From assembly GCF_012978815.1 (NCBI RefSeq), contig NZ_LIWR01000044.1, positions 124,001 through 188,000 of the forward strand: a stretch of 64,000 nt of DNA, read 5' to 3'. Position 1 is the stretch's first letter. Every line of letters starts with the position of its first letter. This stretch comes from Campylobacter sp. RM16189. GTDB lineage: Bacteria; Campylobacterota; Campylobacteria; Campylobacterales; Campylobacteraceae. Shown here in pieces: positions 59,983-64,000 of the stretch. The translations under genes were made by a program, and so were the position numbers. The notes beneath the pieces were generated by a model. It was not told the DNA's origin, did not search any database, and worked only from the letters and a program-made list of their open reading frames with translations.

Positions 59983-61071
59983 ATGTTTTTTGGAAACAAA
60001 AACACACAAGAAATAGAGGTGTTAAAGGAGCAAATTAAAAAGCTTCAACAAGAAAATCAAAGTCTTACTGAAGAGAACTCAAGATTGCGAGATGAAATTT
60101 CAGTAGTAAACAAATCGCCAAGCCAAGAAAATAATGAAGACAATATTATGGCTAGAAGTATTATCGATGGCGCAAAAGTAGGTCTAGCGGCAGTGCAAAA
60201 AAATATTCAAGAGATAACAAGGATTAAAGATCTATCTCAAAGTAGTATAAAAAATGCAAGAACAATAGATAGGCTGCAAGCCGAATCAAACGGAATAATT
60301 AACTCAATTTCGCATATCACAGAGTCTTCAAATAAATCTCGTGAGACAGCAGAAGGACTGCATAAAAGCGTAGACGAAATAACAAGTGTTATAAATTTGA
60401 TTAAAGATATATCCGATCAAACTAATCTACTCGCCCTTAATGCTGCTATAGAAGCGGCAAGAGCAGGGGAGCATGGAAGAGGTTTTGCGGTAGTTGCGGA
60501 CGAAGTAAGAAAACTAGCCGAAAGAACACAAAAAGCAACAGCAGAAGTTGAGATGAACGTAAATTTGTTAAAACAAAATGCGAACGATATGTTTGTTCAA
60601 AGTGAAGAAATAGAAAAAATATCTTTAAATTCAAATGAAAGCATATATAGCTTTAAAAGTTTATTTGACGAACTTCATGGCGAACTTATTAAATTTCAAG
60701 GCGAAACAGAGCAGCTATACTATGAAATTTTCATAACTCTAGCAAAAACAGACCATATAATTTTCAAATTTAACGGATACGATCGTGTTCTGAAAACAGA
60801 CTGGTCGGCAATGACAGATCATTTTAATTGTAGGCTTGGTAAATGGTACGATAGTGCCGGCAAAGAGATTTTTGGGCAAACCACATCATTTAAAAAGCTT
60901 CAAGAGCCTCACGCAAATGTCCATAAGCAGATAAACAACTCTTTAGTTGCGATGAGTGAAAATAAGATTACAATCCCTCAAATTATAGAAAATTTCAAAA
61001 AAGCCGAAGAGTCTTCTCAAATTCTATTTAATCTATTTGACGAGATGCTTCAAGAAAAACTACAAAAATAA
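59983..61071 (+). CDS. Cytoplasmic methyl-accepting chemotaxis protein with CZB zinc domain (TlpD-like)
   Basis: 362 residues and no membrane helix. N-terminal coiled coil ([17 protein letters not shown]), signalling hairpin with the conserved tip [21 protein letters not shown] and [17 protein letters not shown], and C-terminal CZB domain (about 250-360): H in [13 protein letters not shown] in [18 protein letters not shown]-x-x-x-H in [10 protein letters not shown]. This is the TlpD layout; such receptors sense zinc or hypochlorous/oxidative cues through the CZB Cys. It couples to CheA/CheW elsewhere. Confidence 0.9.
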   Translation: MFFGNKNTQEIEVLKEQIKKLQQENQSLTEENSRLRDEISVVNKSPSQENNEDNIMARSIIDGAKVGLAAVQKNIQEITRIKDLSQSSIKNARTIDRLQAESNGIINSISHITESSNKSRETAEGLHKSVDEITSVINLIKDISDQTNLLALNAAIEAARAGEHGRGFAVVADEVRKLAERTQKATAEVEMNVNLLKQNANDMFVQSEEIEKISLNSNESIYSFKSLFDELHGELIKFQGETEQLYYEIFITLAKTDHIIFKFNGYDRVLKTDWSAMTDHFNCRLGKWYDSAGKEIFGQTTSFKKLQEPHANVHKQINNSLVAMSENKITIPQIIENFKKAEESSQILFNLFDEMLQEKLQK

Positions 61072-61075
61072 ATTA

Positions 61076-61093
61076 GGCGGCATAATCGCCGCC
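61076..61093. terminator. Hairpin between MCP and uppP
   Basis: GGCGGC/GCCGCC 6-bp stem, ATAATC loop, between converging genes. Confidence 0.6.
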
Positions 61094-61096
61094 AAT

Positions 61097-61891
61097 CTAT
61101 ACAAAAACAGCTATTAAAAATACGCCCAACACAAGGCGATATACTACAAAAGGTAGCATACTCATCTTTGATATCAAAGCCATAAAAAGCCTCACGCATA
61201 TATAGGCGCTAACTCCACTGACTACAGCCCCCAATATTAAATCACTCCAAGAGATATGCCAAGGAGAGTTTACAAGCTTTACGGTTTCAAGCAATCCTGC
61301 AAGCAAAATAACAGGAATGGACATTAAAAAAGAGAAATTTGCACTAGCGGTTCTGCTAAATCCTAAAAGCAAAGCTGTGCTCATAGTAATGCCCGAGCGA
61401 GAAACGCCAGGGATTAAAGCTATGGCTTGAGCCAAACCTATGATAAATGCAAGCTTGATTGTCATATCATATTCGCTTTTTAATCCGTGATTTTTATCCG
61501 CGATAAACAATACTAAAGCAAATAAAATAGTAGTAATAGCGATAATAATGCCACTTCTGGCATACTGTTCGATAATATCATTAAGAGCTAGTCCGCATAG
61601 CCCTACCGGCAATGTTGCAAAGCCGACAGACCAGACAAGAGTACTATCTCCAACTTTTTTTCGCTGCATTATTGAAGCAAAAAAATCAGCCAAAAGCTTT
61701 TTGAGACTATCTTTAAAATAAAATAAGATTGCGGTTAGTGTTCCGACATGAACCGCCACATCAAAGGCTAAGCCTTGATCTTGCCAACCAAGCAACTTTG
61801 GTACAAGCACCAAATGTGCCGAGCTTGATATAGGCAAAAATTCGCTTATGCCTTGAACAAGAGCAAGAACAATAACCTGCAAAAAATCCAT
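61097..61891 (-). CDS. uppP: Undecaprenyl-diphosphatase
   Basis: 264 residues, about eight membrane helices. Catalytic motifs GISEFLPISSSAHLVL and PGVSRSGITMSTALLLG. Recycles the undecaprenyl carrier for peptidoglycan and glycan synthesis. Overlaps tkt by one base. Confidence 0.95.
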   Translation of the reverse strand: MDFLQVIVLALVQGISEFLPISSSAHLVLVPKLLGWQDQGLAFDVAVHVGTLTAILFYFKDSLKKLLADFFASIMQRKKVGDSTLVWSVGFATLPVGLCGLALNDIIEQYARSGIIIAITTILFALVLFIADKNHGLKSEYDMTIKLAFIIGLAQAIALIPGVSRSGITMSTALLLGFSRTASANFSFLMSIPVILLAGLLETVKLVNSPWHISWSDLILGAVVSGVSAYICVRLFMALISKMSMLPFVVYRLVLGVFLIAVFV

Positions 61892-63804
61892 TATTTAACT
61901 AAATCTTTGATAAATTTGACCAGTTTTTCAGGGCTAAATCCAAAATAATCAAACAGATCATCCGCTTTGCCACTCTCGCCAAAACTCTTCATTCCATAAA
62001 CAATATCTGCAAATTTATACCACTCTAGCGCACTTGCAGCCTCTACAGCTACTATATTTGTGGTTGGATCTAAAATTTTATCTACATAATCTTTTGGCTG
62101 TTCGCAAAGCAGATCAAAGCATGGTGCCGAAACTACATTTACGCCTATACCAAGAGCGTTTAGAGTGTCTGCCGTTTTTACGCATAAACTTACTTCGCTT
62201 CCGCTTGCCACAAGAGTTATTTTCGCATCTGACGTAGATTTTAAAAGATAAGCTCCTTTTTCTACGCTTCCAAACTCACCACCATTAAGAGGCTCGAGTC
62301 CTTGCCGAGATAGCACGAAAGCCGATGGAGCGTTTAAATTTAGAGCTACTTTCCAGCATTCTACGTTCTCGTTTCCGTCTGCTGGACGGAAGGTATAAAA
62401 ATTTGGCATCGCACGAAGAGTGCTAAGCTGCTCTATAGGCTGATGAGTAGGACCATCTTCTCCTACTCCGATGCTGTCGTGAGTAAGGATAAAGAAGTGC
62501 TTTACGCCCATTAAAGCGGCAATTCTTGCACTTGGCTTTAAATAATCGCTAAAGATAAAAAATGTCGCCGAAAAAGGCAAAAACAGACCATATCTAGCAA
62601 ATGCGTTATTTATCGCGGCCATCGCATGCTCTCTTATTCCAAAATGGATATTGCGTCCGTTCGGGAAATCTCCCATGCCTTTTAACTCGGTTTTGTTTGA
62701 TGGAGCAAGATCTGCTGAACCACCCATAAATCCAGGAAGAGTCTTTGCGATTTCATTTATTATCGCGCCGTTACTATCGCGTGTTGCCACTTTTTTGCCT
62801 GTAAAATCAGGAAAATTTATCTTAGATATTTCAGGATTAAGAAGCGAATTTAAGAGCTTTTTGCCCTCAGTGCTTAAATTTTCAATTTGTTTATTCCATA
62901 AAGCCTCAGCCAAATCGCCCTTCTCAATAGCCGCCCTAAAACGCAACAACACATCTTCATCTATAGCAAATTTTAACTCAGGATCAAACCCAGCAACCTC
63001 TTTAGCAGTTCTTATAATCTCTTCTCCAAGCGGAGCTCCGTGACTATGATGGCTTCCCTCAAGCTCGCCAGCGCCCTTTGCTATACGAGTATTTGCAATG
63101 ATCAGATAAGGCTTTTCTCTTTCCTTGGCTTGCTCAAGAGCAAATTCAATCTGATCATAGTCGTGCCCATCTATACGAGCCACATCCCAGCCTTGAGCCT
63201 CAAAACGAACCTTTACATCCTCGCTCCAAGCTATGCTTGTATCACCCTCTATTGTGATATTATTTGAGTCGTATATCAAAACCAAATTATTTAAACTCAA
63301 ATTTCCCGCTATAGCACAGGCCTCATAGCTAATGCCCTCTTGTAAATCGCCGTCTCCGCAAAGACAGTAAATTTTATGATTTATTACCTCATTATTTGGT
63401 TCGTTTAGCAAATTTGCAGCGTATTTTGCAGCCATAGCAAATCCTACGGCATTCGCCACACCTTGTCCAAGCGGACCAGTTGCAACCTCCACACCTTTAG
63501 TATGAATCTCAGGATGGCCAGGAGTAAGCGAGCCAAGTTGGCGGAATTTTTTAAGCTCATCAAGGCTTAAATCATATCCGCTTAAATGTAAAAAGCTATA
63601 CACCAAACTACTTGCGTGACCACCACTAAATACGAGTCTATCACGATTGAGCCAATTTGGATTTTTTGGATTGTGATTTAAAAATTTCATAAGCACGACC
63701 ATCACGTCCGCTAGCCCCATTGGTGCACCAGGATGTCCGCTATTTGCTTTTTGCACCATATCGGCGCATAAAAATCTTATAGTATCGGCCTGTTTTTTTA
63801 GCAT
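61891..63804 (-). CDS. tkt: Transketolase
   Basis: 637 residues. TPP-binding GDGDLQEGISYEACAIAG with N-N-L, GHASSLVYSFLHLSGY, ATGPLGQGVANAVGFAMA, and pyrimidine domain FGIREHAMAAINNAFA, DSIGVGEDGPTHQPIEQL. Non-oxidative pentose phosphate pathway. Neighbours uppP and ispA match the Campylobacter order. Confidence 0.97.
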   Translation of the reverse strand: MLKKQADTIRFLCADMVQKANSGHPGAPMGLADVMVVLMKFLNHNPKNPNWLNRDRLVFSGGHASSLVYSFLHLSGYDLSLDELKKFRQLGSLTPGHPEIHTKGVEVATGPLGQGVANAVGFAMAAKYAANLLNEPNNEVINHKIYCLCGDGDLQEGISYEACAIAGNLSLNNLVLIYDSNNITIEGDTSIAWSEDVKVRFEAQGWDVARIDGHDYDQIEFALEQAKEREKPYLIIANTRIAKGAGELEGSHHSHGAPLGEEIIRTAKEVAGFDPELKFAIDEDVLLRFRAAIEKGDLAEALWNKQIENLSTEGKKLLNSLLNPEISKINFPDFTGKKVATRDSNGAIINEIAKTLPGFMGGSADLAPSNKTELKGMGDFPNGRNIHFGIREHAMAAINNAFARYGLFLPFSATFFIFSDYLKPSARIAALMGVKHFFILTHDSIGVGEDGPTHQPIEQLSTLRAMPNFYTFRPADGNENVECWKVALNLNAPSAFVLSRQGLEPLNGGEFGSVEKGAYLLKSTSDAKITLVASGSEVSLCVKTADTLNALGIGVNVVSAPCFDLLCEQPKDYVDKILDPTTNIVAVEAASALEWYKFADIVYGMKSFGESGKADDLFDYFGFSPEKLVKFIKDLVK

Positions 63805-63813
63805 ATTTTTCCT

Positions 63814-64000
63814 TTATCTCAAGTGTCTATCTATTAAATTTACAACTATCTCTTTAATTCCAAGATGAGTGCTTTTTAGCTCGTTTTCTATTTTTTCTAT
63901 AAGTTCGTCTTTTGCCTCTTTAGCACCTTTAACGCCAAGCAGATTAGTAAACGAGTTTTTCACACTGTCATTATTTGTAGGTTTGCCGACCTCGGTGGCA
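63814..64000 (-). CDS. ispA: Polyprenyl (farnesyl) diphosphate synthase, C-terminal part
   Basis: 62 codons to the window edge: EVGKPTNNDSVKNSFTNLLG then KGAKEAKDELIEKIENELK, the typical end of epsilonproteobacterial IspA, ending NLIDRHLR. Stop at 63814, nine bases before tkt. N-terminal part lies outside the window. Confidence 0.8.
   Translation of the reverse strand, partial: ATEVGKPTNNDSVKNSFTNLLGVKGAKEAKDELIEKIENELKSTHLGIKEIVVNLIDRHLR

Overview
The window is a chromosomal segment of an epsilonproteobacterium, almost certainly a Campylobacter that is not C. jejuni. Gene content and order support this: dnaG / TPR protein / rnhA-rnc-aroC, nrdA-purB-rluA-type synthase, rlmN / rsmA(ksgA)-rnj-kdsD, tkt-uppP with the ispA end, RNase J with a Lys/Asn/Gln-rich N-terminal extension, AAATTT-rich DNA and short or overlapping intergenic gaps. 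The species cannot be fixed from sequence alone.

Layout. 1-11.6 kb: end of an isoprenylcysteine-methyltransferase-like gene, rpmI-rplT, a broken Bax-like glucosaminidase, dapF, coaE, purM, a bufferin-type locus (bufCB intact, the Cys-rich precursor bufA frame-shifted), rarA, a TerB-domain protein, a GNAT, and a TonB-dependent receptor. 11.7-20 kb: two more broken genes (PNPOx-fold protein; DUF2625 protein), ung, YbaK, an iron alcohol dehydrogenase, a flavin reductase, a lone Mrr endonuclease, a PP-loop ATPase and dnaG. 20-43.5 kb: mostly conserved housekeeping genes, plus an inserted DUF4209 gene, a two-gene ABC transporter and a metal-efflux operon (czrA-type regulator + P-type ATPase) with a readable promoter and operator. 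43.6-45.3 kb: an ABC exporter broken by three frameshifts.

45.27-55.92 kb: an integrated element of about 10.6 kb in the 3' end of tRNA-Ala(GGC). It has a P4-type integrase, AlpA-type excisionase, split primase (CHC2-like and Toprim), a DUF3987-like helicase/ATPase, an 11-copy TCTGACA iteron cluster that looks like a replication origin, a divergent repressor switch, a family of small coiled-coil proteins, and a RelE/RelB-type toxin-antitoxin pair. It carries no recognisable capsid, tail or terminase genes, so it resembles a phage satellite or P4-like plasmid-phage. Both ends carry att-like tRNA-Ala sequence and matching arm-type repeats.

55.9-59.9 kb: seven tRNAs in total (Ala, Gly, Leu, Cys, Ser, Met, Ser), an entericidin-like lipoprotein, a DUF2254 membrane protein, an orphan antitoxin-like ORF and a decayed, more GC-rich remnant. 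60-64 kb: a cytoplasmic CZB-type chemoreceptor, uppP, tkt and the end of ispA.

A recurring feature is frame-breaking indels, mostly in short A/T runs. They occur only in genes that look dispensable (Bax-like, bufA, PNPOx, DUF2625, ABC exporter) and in none of the housekeeping genes. This favours real gene decay over random sequencing error, although error cannot be excluded here.
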